Assembly: GCF_016767715.1 (NCBI RefSeq)
Contig: NZ_CP050145.1
Coordinates: 2,232,001-2,296,000 of the forward strand
Source of the DNA: Mycobacteroides chelonae
Lineage (GTDB): Bacteria; Actinomycetota; Actinomycetes; Mycobacteriales; Mycobacteriaceae
Length of the DNA stretch: 64,000 nucleotides
Direction: 5' to 3'
The notes beneath the pieces are model-generated. The model was not told the DNA's origin. It searched no databases and saw nothing but the letters and a program-made list of their open reading frames with translations. Within the stretch, counting starts at the first letter, position 1. Each line of letters opens with the position of its first letter. This document shows, piece after piece, positions 54,878 to 64,000 of the stretch. Position numbers and translations under genes: made by a program.

Positions 54878-57800
54878 TTGCGCACCGTGAGCGATGGTGG
54901 CGTCGAGGTGGACGTCACCAGCCGAAGGGCGTCGGCAGGCCTCGACCCCGATGCCGCGCCACGGCTGTCCGCAGGGCAGCACCGCATATGGTTCGCCCAC
55001 GGGGTGACGCCCGCGCTGATGAACCTGTGCCGTTCGTACCGGCTCAGCGGTGAGGTGGATATCGAGAGATTGCGGGCCGCTGTCACCGCGGTGGTGGCCC
55101 GCCACGAGACCTTGCGCACGACGTTTCGCGCCGGCCCTGACGGCGAACCGGTGGCCGTGCTGCACGAAGACCTACCGGTCCGATGGGTCGAGCACGATGT
55201 CAGCGACCTTGCGGGCACCTCGCAAGAGCTCCGGCTGGGCGTGCTGGCGCAGCGTGAATTCGCGACTCCGATCGATCTCACCGTGGACTCGCCGCTGCGT
55301 GTCACGGTCATCCGCACCGGCGCCGCGGAACATGTGATGCTCGTCGTCGCCCACCTCATCGCATGGGACGACGACTCCTGGTCGGTATTCCTTGCCGATC
55401 TGACTACCGCGTACGTACACGGCGTGATTGCGGAACCGCTACCGGTACGGCCTCCGCACGATGGGGCCGATCAGGCGGATCTCGAGTACTGGCGTGACGA
55501 GATGGCCAATCCTCCTGAGCCGCTGGAGCTTCCGGGCGTCAATGGCTCGGTGGCTGCGAGCGACTGGAAGGCCGCACGTTGCACGGCGCGTCTTTCGGCC
55601 TCGGTCATGGGCCGCGTCGAGCAACTTGCGCAAGAGTCAGGCACCACACCGTATGTGGTGTTGTTGGCCGCGTATTCAGCGCTGCTGCATCGGTATACAC
55701 ATGCCGAAGACTTCCTGGTGGCCGCGCCGGTTCCCACACGGGAAGCTCACGCACAGGGCAGCATCGGGCACTTCGGGCACACCGTCGCGCTCCGCATGCG
55801 TCCGCACAGCGGTGAGAGCTTCCGGGATCTGCTGGCGAATGCACATCGGACCACTCTGAACGGGTTTGCCCACCAACGGGTGAGTCTGGACCGCGTGGTT
55901 GCGCGCGTGGGCTTCGCGATGGGTGCCGATTCCGCCGCCCGGTTCTGCCCACCTGGAATCCACTGTGAAAGAACATCATTGGAAGGGCAGGTGGCATACG
56001 TGCCGCTTGGCCTGCGGATCGAAACCGGGCTCGATGGCGCCGAGGTGGTGGCCGAGTACCTGGTGGACGTGTTGGATGAGCGTTTGACCACGCAGATGCT
56101 CCGTCACTTCGCCAATCTGCTCGACTCCGCGCTCGCCGATCCGAACCGCCCGCTGGCCAGTCTGGATCTCATGGACGGTCGCGAAGCCCAGTGGCTGCGG
56201 GAGGTGTCGTCCGGAGAACTATTTGAGGCGGAGCCGACGACGCTCGGCGAGCTGGTGGCCGCCCGCGCGGCCGCACAACCGGATGCCACCGCGCTCGTCT
56301 ACGAGGGGCGGCACTACTCGTATCGGAAGACCAACGAACTCGCGAACCAGCTGGCGCACTGGATCATTGGGCAGGGGATCGGTACCGAAGATCATGTCGC
56401 GGTGCTGCTGGACAAGTCGCCGGATTTGATCATTACCGCGCTCGCCATCGCCAAGGCCGGTGCCGTCTATGTCCCCGTTGATCCGAATTACCCCGCTGAT
56501 CGCATTGCGCACATCCTCAGCGATGCGCAGCCGAAGTTGGTCATCCGGGAGCCGGTAACCGGTGTTGAGCAGTTCGACCCCCGTGAGCCGGTCGATGCGG
56601 ACCGGGTGCGGCCGCTGACCGCCGACAACGCCGCCTATCTCATCTACACATCGGGTTCGACGGGCCTGCCCAAGGGTGTGACGGTCACGCATCGTCCGCT
56701 GACCGAGTACTTCAACTGGTTCCGTGCTGAGTATCGGGTCAGCGGATCCGATCGGGTACTGCAGGTGGCTTCGCCGAGCTTCGACGTATCAGTGGGCGAG
56801 ATTTTCGGCATCCTCAGCTGCGGTGGCCGGCTGGTCATCCCGCGTCCGGGCGCACTCGGTGACGTCGCGTATTTGACGGAACTGTTGAACAGCGAGGGCG
56901 TTACCTCGATGCACATGGTGCCCTCGTTGCTGGGGCTGGTGCTGTCTCTACCCGGAGTCACGCAATGGAAATCGCTACGCCGGGTGCCGGTGGGTGGTGA
57001 GGCGTTGCCCGGTCCGGTCGCGGACAAGTTTCACGCCACTTTCGATGCGTCGCTTCATAATTTCTATGGTCCCACCGAGACCGTCATCAACGCCTCACGG
57101 TACAAGGTGCGCGGAATTCAGGGGACGCGGACCGTTCCGATCGGTACCCCCAAGATCAACACGCAGATTCACATCCTGGACCAGACGCTGCGACCGGTGC
57201 CGGTGGGGGTCATCGGCGAGATCTACATCGGCGGAACGCATGTGGCGCGCGGCTATCATCGGGCCGCCGGTCTTACCGCGCAGCGCTTCATCGCCGATCC
57301 CTTCGTTCCCGGGCAGCGGATGTACCGGTCCGGTGATCTTGCGCGGCGTAGCGCGAACGGAGACATCGAGTTTGTCGGTCGCGCCGACGAGCAGGTGAAG
57401 ATCCGAGGGTTCCGTATCGAGCTCGGTGAAATCGCCTCGGCCATCGAGGTAGACCCGAGCGTGGGCCAGGCGCTCGTGGTGGTTGATGAGCTGCCGCACG
57501 TCGGCAAGCGTCTTGTTGCGTACCTGACTCCGGTCGGTGGACACGTAGTCGATCTCGATCGAATCCGTGCCAGGATTTCGGCTGCCCTGCCCGACTTCAT
57601 GATTCCCGCGGCGTATGTCGTGCTCGACGAGATGCCCATCACCCGGCACGGCAAGATCAATCGGGACGCTCTGCCGGCACCGGAGGTCGGGTCCGTGACC
57701 AGACGCCGGGAGCCGGAAACCGCGACTCAGCGACAGGTAGCGGCTCTTTATGCGCGCTTGCTCGGGGTTGCGACTGTGGGTGCGGACGACTCGTTCGTCG

Positions 57801-59254
57801 ATCTAGGGGGCCATTCGCTGCTGGCGAGCAAGCTATCGGCGGCGATCCTGACCGAGTGTGGAGTCGGGGTGGACATCCGCGAGATCTTGGAGCGGGGCAC
57901 TGTCGCAGGCTTGGCCAAGTTGGTCGACCAGCGTCGTAGCGGGCTCGTCGCGGATGACGAGGATCGCGAGGGCGAGCCAATCCCGTTGCTTCCCAGCGGT
58001 CGTCGCCTCTATGAGCATGGAAACCCGCGTAGGCTGGCCGAAACTCACGTCTTCTGGCTGCCCGAGGGCATTACCCGATCCACGCTCGAGGAACTTCTCA
58101 ATGCGGTGGTCGGGGAGCACGAGGTGCTGCGCAGCCGGCTTGACCGCGAGCGCCTGGAGCTGGTTCCGCGCACGCGGCAGTCTCTCCGGTTGGTCGAGAT
58201 TCTTACGGAGGATCCGTCCGATGCGGCCGGTGCCGAGATCGGCCGTGCGGTGGACCGACTCGATCCTGAACAGGGCTGGATGCTCTCGGCGGTATGGCTG
58301 CACCCTGAAGGCGAGCCCGGAGTCCTCATCCTCGTGGTGCATCAGCTCGCCGCTGACCCCACCTCCTGGCGAGTCATCATGCAGGAGCTGGAATCTCGAT
58401 GGCAGTCGCTGGTGGCGGGTGCTGTGCCGCCCAACTCTCAGACCGGTGGTGGCTACCGCCGTTGGGCCAATGCGTTGGTCGCCGAGGCTCGGGATGTGGG
58501 CAGCCTGCCGTTCTGGATCGCCCAGCTGGACGGTGAGGATCCCCCAATTGGTTCGCGTCGAATAGAGCCCGAACTCGACAGGGAGGCCGATGTGGCGGTC
58601 ACCGTCGAGTCCGCGCCGGCCGATGTCAGTGCGGTCCTGCTGAACTCGGGGATTCCGATGGAGCAACTGCTGGTGGCGGCAGTGGCACGCACCGTGGCCC
58701 AGTGGCGTCGCCGCCGCGGGCAGGCCGCGGTCGAGACGCTGCTGGCGGTGCAGGTCTCCGGACGCGGGGACGCGACTGCTGAGACTGTGGGTCTGCTCGG
58801 TACGGCGTATCCGCTACGCGTGGGTGGCACCGATCCGCTGGGGATCGGACCGCGCGGTTTGGTGGAGCGAGTCGCCCGGCAGCACAGCGCGGTGCCAGGG
58901 CGGACCATCGACTACGGGCTACTGCGATACCTGCGTGCCGACACCAGCGCGGTGCTGCGGCAGTATCGCGATCCGCAGATCCTGTTGAACTACCTCGGAC
59001 ACGATCGTGGATTCGAGGGCGACCTCCTACGCCGCGATGGCTTGCTTTCGGTATCGGGTTCGCCTGTGCCCGAGCCGGAATCGGCGGTGCGTCACGAGCT
59101 CAGCATTGCGGTGCTGATCATGGGGACCACCGAGGGGCCGTCCATCGGAACGCTGTGGCAGGCGGTCCCGGAGGTGCTCGAGCGCTCGGAGATTACCGAG
59201 CTGCAATCGATTTGGCACGAACAGCTGGGGATTCTGGCGAAGGAGCTATGGTGA
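54878..59254 (+). CDS. mbtF: Mycobactin NRPS, MbtF-type (C-A-PCP-E)
   Basis: Nonribosomal peptide synthetase of 1458 residues, nearly the length of M. tuberculosis MbtF (about 1460), which installs the terminal hydroxylysine of mycobactin. Domains: condensation about 25-450; adenylation about 465-950 with TSGSTGLPKG near 590, FDVSVGEIF, NFYGPTETVINAS, YRSGDLARR and HGKINRDALP; carrier protein with Ser980 in DLGGHSLL; and an epimerase-like terminal domain about 1035-1458 with HQLAADPTSWR at 1155 and ILLNYLGHDRG. The condensation motif at His159 reads HLIAWDDDSW instead of HHxxxDG, so the usual second, catalytic His is Leu. The Gly in FDVSVGEIF is found in codes for basic amino acids. GTG-type upstream region carries IdeR boxes; the stop lies inside the mbtG start. 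Confidence 0.92.
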   Translation: MRTVSDGGVEVDVTSRRASAGLDPDAAPRLSAGQHRIWFAHGVTPALMNLCRSYRLSGEVDIERLRAAVTAVVARHETLRTTFRAGPDGEPVAVLHEDLPVRWVEHDVSDLAGTSQELRLGVLAQREFATPIDLTVDSPLRVTVIRTGAAEHVMLVVAHLIAWDDDSWSVFLADLTTAYVHGVIAEPLPVRPPHDGADQADLEYWRDEMANPPEPLELPGVNGSVAASDWKAARCTARLSASVMGRVEQLAQESGTTPYVVLLAAYSALLHRYTHAEDFLVAAPVPTREAHAQGSIGHFGHTVALRMRPHSGESFRDLLANAHRTTLNGFAHQRVSLDRVVARVGFAMGADSAARFCPPGIHCERTSLEGQVAYVPLGLRIETGLDGAEVVAEYLVDVLDERLTTQMLRHFANLLDSALADPNRPLASLDLMDGREAQWLREVSSGELFEAEPTTLGELVAARAAAQPDATALVYEGRHYSYRKTNELANQLAHWIIGQGIGTEDHVAVLLDKSPDLIITALAIAKAGAVYVPVDPNYPADRIAHILSDAQPKLVIREPVTGVEQFDPREPVDADRVRPLTADNAAYLIYTSGSTGLPKGVTVTHRPLTEYFNWFRAEYRVSGSDRVLQVASPSFDVSVGEIFGILSCGGRLVIPRPGALGDVAYLTELLNSEGVTSMHMVPSLLGLVLSLPGVTQWKSLRRVPVGGEALPGPVADKFHATFDASLHNFYGPTETVINASRYKVRGIQGTRTVPIGTPKINTQIHILDQTLRPVPVGVIGEIYIGGTHVARGYHRAAGLTAQRFIADPFVPGQRMYRSGDLARRSANGDIEFVGRADEQVKIRGFRIELGEIASAIEVDPSVGQALVVVDELPHVGKRLVAYLTPVGGHVVDLDRIRARISAALPDFMIPAAYVVLDEMPITRHGKINRDALPAPEVGSVTRRREPETATQRQVAALYARLLGVATVGADDSFVDLGGHSLLASKLSAAILTECGVGVDIREILERGTVAGLAKLVDQRRSGLVADDEDREGEPIPLLPSGRRLYEHGNPRRLAETHVFWLPEGITRSTLEELLNAVVGEHEVLRSRLDRERLELVPRTRQSLRLVEILTEDPSDAAGAEIGRAVDRLDPEQGWMLSAVWLHPEGEPGVLILVVHQLAADPTSWRVIMQELESRWQSLVAGAVPPNSQTGGGYRRWANALVAEARDVGSLPFWIAQLDGEDPPIGSRRIEPELDREADVAVTVESAPADVSAVLLNSGIPMEQLLVAAVARTVAQWRRRRGQAAVETLLAVQVSGRGDATAETVGLLGTAYPLRVGGTDPLGIGPRGLVERVARQHSAVPGRTIDYGLLRYLRADTSAVLRQYRDPQILLNYLGHDRGFEGDLLRRDGLLSVSGSPVPEPESAVRHELSIAVLIMGTTEGPSIGTLWQAVPEVLERSEITELQSIWHEQLGILAKELW

Positions 59255-60540
59255 CGTCCACATTGGCAGTGATAGGCGCGGGAGCCAAGGCGGTGGCGGT
59301 TGCCGCGAAGGCGGCCGTGCTGCGTGAATGCGGGGTCGACGTACCCGATGTGGTGGCGATCGAACGTCAGCAGGTCGGTGCCAACTGGCAGGCGTGCGGT
59401 GGCTGGACGGATGGACAGCACCGGCTGGGTACCAGCCCCGAGAAAGATGTGGGTTTCCCGTATCGATCCGCCGTGGTGCCGGGGCGTAACGCCGAGATCG
59501 ACGCCCGGATGATGCGTCTGAGCTGGCAGTCCTACCTCATCGCCACCGGCCAGTTCGCCGAGTGGGTTGACCGCGACAAGCCCGCGCCAACGCACAAGCG
59601 CTGGGCTGACTACCTGACGTGGGTGGCCAACATGGTCGATATGGAGGTGGTTCAGGGCGAGGTAACCAGTCTGTCTATCGATGACGACAGATGGGTTGTG
59701 GGTACCAACGACTGTTCCATTGCCGCCGACGCGGTCATGGTGACGGGGCCCGGGCAGCCGGAGCGTTCTGTGCTACCCGAGCACCCGAATGTCTTGTCGA
59801 TCGCCGAATTCTGGCGCCGCTGCGCCGGATCAACACGCCTGACCGCAGAACGTGTCGCCGTGATCGGCGGAGGTGAGACAGCCGCCTCAGTGCTCAATGA
59901 GCTTTTCGGACACCGGGTTTCGACGATCACCGTGATCTCTCCCGGCGTCACACTGTTTACCCGTGGTGAAGGGTACTTCGAGAACGCGCTGTTCAGCGAT
60001 CCGACCGGGTGGTTGCACCACACCATGGAGGAACGGCGCGACGCGTTGAACCGTACCGATCGCGGCGTGTTCTCGGCCCGTGTCCAGGAATCACTGTTGG
60101 CCGACGACCGTATCCGCCATCTGCGTGGCCGCGTGGCCCATGCCGTCGCCCTGGAAGACCGGATCAGATTGACGCTGCGCAGCGACCGTGCCGGCGAACC
60201 CTCCGAAACCGTCCATGGCTTCGATCTGGTGATCGACGGGGCGGGTGCCGACGCATTGTGGTTCCTACCACTATTCGACCAGAGCGCTCTTGACCTCATG
60301 GAGCTCAAACTGGGGGCCCCCGTGGACGGTAACGTCTTGCAGGAATCCCTTGGCCACGACCTGTCCGTCAATGGTCTGACTCCTAAGCTCATCCTTCCGA
60401 CACTCTCGGGTCTGACCCAGGGCCCGGGGTTCCCCAATCTCAGCTGTCTCGGATTGTTGTCCGATCGAGTGCTCGGCGGACACAGCAGTACCGAATCGGC
60501 TCGTCGCGAAAGGAAAACAAGTGAGTACCAACCCATTTGA
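59248..60540 (+). CDS. mbtG: Lysine N6-hydroxylase MbtG
   Basis: FAD- and NADPH-dependent N-hydroxylase that makes the hydroxamate lysines of mycobactin. 430 residues. FAD motif [17 protein letters not shown], the substrate region [29 protein letters not shown] with the Trp/Gly pattern of this family, the NADPH motif [17 protein letters not shown] and the FAD-closing segment [20 protein letters not shown] is 2 bases before ATG 59248 and 5 before GTG 59251, so GTG 59251 may be the true start; it overlaps the NRPS stop as GTGA. It overlaps mbtH at its 3' end. Confidence 0.95.
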   Translation: MVTSTLAVIGAGAKAVAVAAKAAVLRECGVDVPDVVAIERQQVGANWQACGGWTDGQHRLGTSPEKDVGFPYRSAVVPGRNAEIDARMMRLSWQSYLIATGQFAEWVDRDKPAPTHKRWADYLTWVANMVDMEVVQGEVTSLSIDDDRWVVGTNDCSIAADAVMVTGPGQPERSVLPEHPNVLSIAEFWRRCAGSTRLTAERVAVIGGGETAASVLNELFGHRVSTITVISPGVTLFTRGEGYFENALFSDPTGWLHHTMEERRDALNRTDRGVFSARVQESLLADDRIRHLRGRVAHAVALEDRIRLTLRSDRAGEPSETVHGFDLVIDGAGADALWFLPLFDQSALDLMELKLGAPVDGNVLQESLGHDLSVNGLTPKLILPTLSGLTQGPGFPNLSCLGLLSDRVLGGHSSTESARRERKTSEYQPI

Positions 60541-60736
60541 TAACGAGAGCGGCGTCTTTTACGTACTGGTCAACGACGAGGAGCAGCACAGTCTGTGGCC
60601 GACGGCCATTGAGGTGCCGGCGCAGTGGCGCGTGGCCTTTGGCGAGGCCTCGCGTGCCGATTGCGTCGAGTACATCGAGGCCCACTGGACCGACATGCGG
60701 CCTAAGAGCCTCCGCGACGCGATGGCGGGCAGCTAG
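60521..60736 (+). CDS. mbtH: MbtH-like NRPS chaperone
   Basis: Small protein of 71 residues that binds and activates adenylation domains of NRPSs. The family signature is complete: [48 protein letters not shown]. Start GTG 60521 is inside the end of mbtG. It is the last gene of the rightward mbt unit; its stop abuts the stop of the convergent irtB. Confidence 0.96.
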   Translation: MSTNPFDNESGVFYVLVNDEEQHSLWPTAIEVPAQWRVAFGEASRADCVEYIEAHWTDMRPKSLRDAMAGS

Positions 60737-62485
60737 CTAGTTTGTAGCTGCGGTGATGCGCCATCCGGTGGTGGATTCTTGTTGGCGCCAGAATTGTGAG
60801 AAACGGCCTGCGAGAGAGCTGAGTTCGGTGATGGAGCCTTGTTCGATGATGTGGCCGTTGTCGATGAAGAGGACGTGATCGGCGTTGCGGATCGCGCTGA
60901 GCCGGTGGGCGATCATGATTTTGGTGCGGGGGCGTGGGTCGTTGTTGATGGCGTCGGTGATTGCGGTTTCGTTTTCGGTGTCCAGGGCGCTGGTGGCTTC
61001 GTCGATGAGCAGGACGGGGGCGGGTTTGATGAGTGCGCGGGCGATGCTGACGCGTTGGCGTTCACCGCCGGATAGTGCGGTGCCGGCTTCGCCGACACGT
61101 GACTGTTCGGCATCGGGCAGCCGTTCGATGATTTCGTCGACGCGAGCCAGTGTCATGGCTTGGTGTGTTTCGTGGTCTGTGGCGTTGGGGTGTCCGGCTA
61201 GGACGTTGTCGCCGATGGGTGCATCGAAGAGGTAGGGGTGTTGGAAGACCATGCTGACCAGGGCGCGGCGGCTGGCGGTGTCTAATGTGGCGACATCGGT
61301 TCCGTCGATGAGGATTTGGCCGCTTTCTGGTTGTTGCAGTCCGGCGATGAGGGCGAGGATGGTGCTCTTCCCGGATCCAGATGGCCCAACGATCGCCGTG
61401 GTGCTCCCTGGTTCCAGGATGAAGTTGATGTCGTTGAGGACGTGTTCGCTGGTGCTGTCGTAGCGGAAGGTGACGTTGCGGAATTCGATGCGTGGGGCGG
61501 GGGTGTGGGCGGATGCGACGGCATCCCCGGGTTGATCGGCGGCGTCGGTGGTGATGATGGTGTTGAGGCGCTCGAATACGCCACGCGAGTTTTCGACCGC
61601 CCCGCCCAGGCCCGCTAGGACGGTGAATGGTTCCAGGAATCGGACCACGATGACCATGAGTGCGACGGCTTCGGGTGCTCCGATCTCGCCGCGTACCGCC
61701 AAAACCGTGGCGGTGCCGGCGAGCAGGATGAGGGTGATTTGGCTGACGATGCTGAACAGCAGCTGACCGGGGATTTGAAAGAGCAAGAGCCGCATGGTCG
61801 CACCACGTGCTGTCGCGACGGCTTGGCCGGCCTGGCTGCGGGCGGGGTTCACGCGTCGGCTGGCTCGTAGGGCGGCTTGGGTGCGTGCGAATTCCAGGAT
61901 GCGTTCGGTCAGTGCGCTGTGCGCCTTGGTGTCTGCTTCGTCGGCGGTGCGCACGATGCGGATACTGGCCAGTAGCGTACCCAGGAGCAGCGGCAGGGTA
62001 ATGAGCGCTGCAACACCGAGCTTCCACGAGATGAAAAACAGCCCGATGGTGATGGCTGCCGGTAACAACACCGCGCCGATCATTGGGGTCAGGAGGTTGG
62101 CGATGAATCCGACGAGGTCGGGGCCGCCGGAGGAGATGGCTTGGCGGGCCATGGCGGTGCGTTCGGCGGTGAACCAGCTCAGTGGGATGTGGGTGAGCCG
62201 GTCGGCGACTTGGTGTTGTGAGTCGTTGAGTAGGGCGAATCCGATGCGGTAGCCGATGCGGGCCAGCGCGGTGTCCACGATCCAGCCGCCGATGGTGACC
62301 GCGGTGAGCACGGCGAGCCAGGGCAGTGCGTGGGTGGGGGTGGCGGAGAACAGGGCACCGAGCAGCGGCACCAGCAGCAGGCAGCCCGCGGCGCGAAGTA
62401 CTACGGATAGCACTGAGAGTGCGCTGTAGGTGTAGAGGGAGTTGCGGTGTGCGGGGGGGATGAGGCGGATCAGGTGGGTCAGCAT
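60737..62485 (-). CDS. irtB: ABC transporter IrtB, siderophore import half-transporter
   Basis: Half-transporter with a transmembrane domain (six helices, about 1-320) and an ATPase domain (about 340-582). Together with IrtA it imports ferric (carboxy)mycobactin across the inner membrane. It resembles IrtB rather than drug exporters: LIRLIPPAHRNSLYTYSALSVLSVVLRAAG, LLVPLLGALFSATP, and WLAVLTAVTIGGWIVD. The ATPase carries [17 protein letters not shown] and VLLIDEATSALD. Its codons end often in C or A (many CAA, GAA, ACC, CAC), unlike most neighbours. ATG 62485 is chosen; it shares one base with the irtA stop (TAATG). Confidence 0.9.
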   Translation of the reverse strand: MLTHLIRLIPPAHRNSLYTYSALSVLSVVLRAAGCLLLVPLLGALFSATPTHALPWLAVLTAVTIGGWIVDTALARIGYRIGFALLNDSQHQVADRLTHIPLSWFTAERTAMARQAISSGGPDLVGFIANLLTPMIGAVLLPAAITIGLFFISWKLGVAALITLPLLLGTLLASIRIVRTADEADTKAHSALTERILEFARTQAALRASRRVNPARSQAGQAVATARGATMRLLLFQIPGQLLFSIVSQITLILLAGTATVLAVRGEIGAPEAVALMVIVVRFLEPFTVLAGLGGAVENSRGVFERLNTIITTDAADQPGDAVASAHTPAPRIEFRNVTFRYDSTSEHVLNDINFILEPGSTTAIVGPSGSGKSTILALIAGLQQPESGQILIDGTDVATLDTASRRALVSMVFQHPYLFDAPIGDNVLAGHPNATDHETHQAMTLARVDEIIERLPDAEQSRVGEAGTALSGGERQRVSIARALIKPAPVLLIDEATSALDTENETAITDAINNDPRPRTKIMIAHRLSAIRNADHVLFIDNGHIIEQGSITELSSLAGRFSQFWRQQESTTGWRITAATN

Positions 62486-64000
62486 TAGATGTTTTCTCCG
62501 GCAAGGACGCTCGAGGGTTCTTGTAGGCGTGCGTCCCATAAGCGCCGGTAGCGTCCGTTGTTGTTCAAAAGTTCGGTGTGGGTGCCGGTTTCTACGAGGT
62601 GGCCCTGATCGAGGACCACGATCTGGTCGGCGTCGGCGATGGTGTGTAGTCGGTGGGCGATGACGAGCACGGTGCGGTTGTGAATCAGCCGGCTTAGGGC
62701 TTGTTGCACTAAATATTCTGATTCGGGGTCGGCGAAGGCGGTGGCTTCGTCCAGGATCAGGATGGGGGTGTCGGCCAGCAGGGCGCGGGCGATGGTGAGG
62801 CGTTGTTTTTCGCCGCCGGACAGTTGGGTGTTGGTGTCTAGGACGGTGTCATAGCCGTTGGGTAGCCGCAGGATTCGTTCATGGATTTGTGCGTCGCGGG
62901 CGGCGGTGTGGATGTCGGTGTCGGTGGCTTCGGGGCGGGCTAGTGCGATGTTGTCGCGGACGGTTCCGGCGACCAGTTGTACGTCCTGGAATACGAATCC
63001 GACTTTGGTGTAGAGCTCATCGGCGCTCAGGGCGCGGATATCGGTGCCATCGATACAGATAGCACCGCCGTCGACGTCATGGAATCGTGCCAGCAGCGAA
63101 GCCAGCGTCGATTTACCCGAGCCGGACGGGCCCACCAGCGCCGTCACAGTGCCCGGCCGCAGCGTCAGATCCACACCATGAATAACCGGCACCCCCGGCC
63201 GATACCCAAACGTCACCGCATCAAACGAGACGGACGTCTCTCCGGCATGCCCCTCGGAAGCCTGCTCGGTCAATTCGGTCTCGCCGAGGGCAACCGCGAT
63301 ATGCCGCGCGGCCTCCACACCACCACGAATACCGCCGAGGCCGTATGCGATTCCCAGTAGGCGGGTGCCGAAGGTGGTGCCGAGCACCAGGAATGGCAGT
63401 AGGGTCGTGGGCTCCATGGCCCCCGCGACGACCAACAGCGTTCCGGCCCCGGCGATCAACCACAGGAACGTCGTTGGCCGGGTAACAAGATCCATAAAGG
63501 TCTTCTTCCCGATGAACGGCCGTTGCCATTCATTGAGGAAGGACAGGTATCCGTCCAGCCTGCGTTTGAACGAGGACGCCGCCGAGCCGCCGAAGATCCG
63601 GATCACCGGCTGGCCTTCAAGATAGGCGGCCGATTCTCCGCTCATCCGCTCGCTCCAGCGCGAGGCCTCGATGATCTTCGGGCCGCTCTGGAACATCATG
63701 GTCGCCGTCGTCACGAGGTAGATCAGGATGGGGATGAGAAGCACCAGCGCCAGGTGCCAGTCGACGACGAAGAGGTAGATCAGCACCGCCACCGGCCCCA
63801 CGACGGCCGCCACCGCATCGGGGATCGCGTGAGTGATCAGATAGTGCAGCGACAGGGTGTCGTCCTGAATCAGCTTCTTGACCGATCCCGAACCGCGTTG
63901 CGTGAACCACCCCAACGGAACCCGGGAAAGCTTCGACAGGAGCCGTTGCCGAACATCGGCGCTGAACCGTATTTCGACGACATGCATCCAGACGGTGAGG
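62485..64000 (-). CDS. irtA: ABC transporter IrtA, C-terminal part (5' end outside the window)
   Basis: ABC half-transporter whose start lies beyond 64000: the frame is still open at the window edge ([23 protein letters not shown]). The visible 505 codons hold the transmembrane domain from about its second helix and the ATPase domain with [33 protein letters not shown] and [12 protein letters not shown]. IrtA of mycobacteria has an N-terminal siderophore-interacting (FAD) domain; whether this copy does cannot be seen. It pairs with IrtB, one-base overlap. Codon choice changes about 63050: before it (upstream in the gene) codons often end in G or T, after it in C or A. Confidence 0.88.
   Translation of the reverse strand, partial: LTVWMHVVEIRFSADVRQRLLSKLSRVPLGWFTQRGSGSVKKLIQDDTLSLHYLITHAIPDAVAAVVGPVAVLIYLFVVDWHLALVLLIPILIYLVTTATMMFQSGPKIIEASRWSERMSGESAAYLEGQPVIRIFGGSAASSFKRRLDGYLSFLNEWQRPFIGKKTFMDLVTRPTTFLWLIAGAGTLLVVAGAMEPTTLLPFLVLGTTFGTRLLGIAYGLGGIRGGVEAARHIAVALGETELTEQASEGHAGETSVSFDAVTFGYRPGVPVIHGVDLTLRPGTVTALVGPSGSGKSTLASLLARFHDVDGGAICIDGTDIRALSADELYTKVGFVFQDVQLVAGTVRDNIALARPEATDTDIHTAARDAQIHERILRLPNGYDTVLDTNTQLSGGEKQRLTIARALLADTPILILDEATAFADPESEYLVQQALSRLIHNRTVLVIAHRLHTIADADQIVVLDQGHLVETGTHTELLNNNGRYRRLWDARLQEPSSVLAGENI

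Noticed and set aside
60839..62252. Long plus-strand open frames opposite irtB (for example 61794-62252)
   Set aside because: They are antisense reflections of irtB, which shows clear Walker and transmembrane motifs; the frames lack any protein-family pattern.

Overview
This window comes from a rapidly growing mycobacterium. The gene content (a complete ESX-3 locus, mycobactin genes, MmpS/MmpL, RbpA, and Lnt and Ppm1 as separate genes) and the high GC content fit the Mycobacteroides abscessus-chelonae group best. That genus-level placement is inference; no database search was run.

Layout. (1) Positions 1-5.8 kb hold FxsA (cut by the window edge), a YtcJ-type amidohydrolase, apolipoprotein N-acyltransferase (Lnt), polyprenol-phosphate-mannose synthase (Ppm1), an SDR enzyme and the RNA polymerase-binding protein RbpA. 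(2) 6.0-17.8 kb is a secondary-lipid locus: an LCMT-type methyltransferase, MmpL and MmpS read leftward, and divergently a 2129-residue type I polyketide synthase (KS-AT-DH-ER-KR-ACP) with a stand-alone thioesterase. (3) 17.8-26.3 kb holds small secreted and hypothetical proteins, a complete Ssu-type alkanesulfonate operon (permease, ATPase, binding protein, FMNH2-dependent monooxygenase) and a few enzymes. (4) 26.4-41.0 kb is the ESX-3 type VII secretion operon in canonical order, read leftward: EccA, EccB, EccC, PE, PPE, EsxG, EsxH, EspG, EccD, MycP, EccE. (5) 41.3-44.7 kb has an iron-box region, a siderophore-interacting flavoprotein, a flavin monooxygenase and its divergent LysR regulator. 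(6) 44.9-51.6 kb is a tight six-gene operon: GntR regulator, ferredoxin, ABC binding protein with an extra NosL-like C-terminal domain, permease, ATPase, and an AprA/fumarate-reductase-type flavoprotein fused to HEAT-like repeats. (7) 51.7-64.0 kb holds mycobactin genes (mbtI, mbtA, an mbtF-type NRPS, mbtG, mbtH) and an IrtB/IrtA-type ABC pair; irtA runs off the end.

How it works together. ESX-3, the siderophore-interacting protein, the mycobactin enzymes and IrtAB all serve siderophore-based iron acquisition, and IdeR-like boxes sit at the three expected control points. The GntR/ferredoxin/ABC/flavoprotein operon lies inside this iron neighbourhood and is the best candidate here for an undescribed system: it looks like uptake and reductive processing of a small oxyanion, sulfonate or related compound, but no substrate can be read from the sequence.

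Sequence integrity. Three places look frame-broken within otherwise intact genes: the PE/PPE junction of ESX-3 (many small indels in about 350 bp), the 3' end of mycP (loss of the membrane anchor by one base) and the start of the SDR gene. They may be real lesions or errors in the underlying sequence; reads are needed to decide. No tRNA, rRNA, CRISPR array, insertion sequence or phage gene was recognised.
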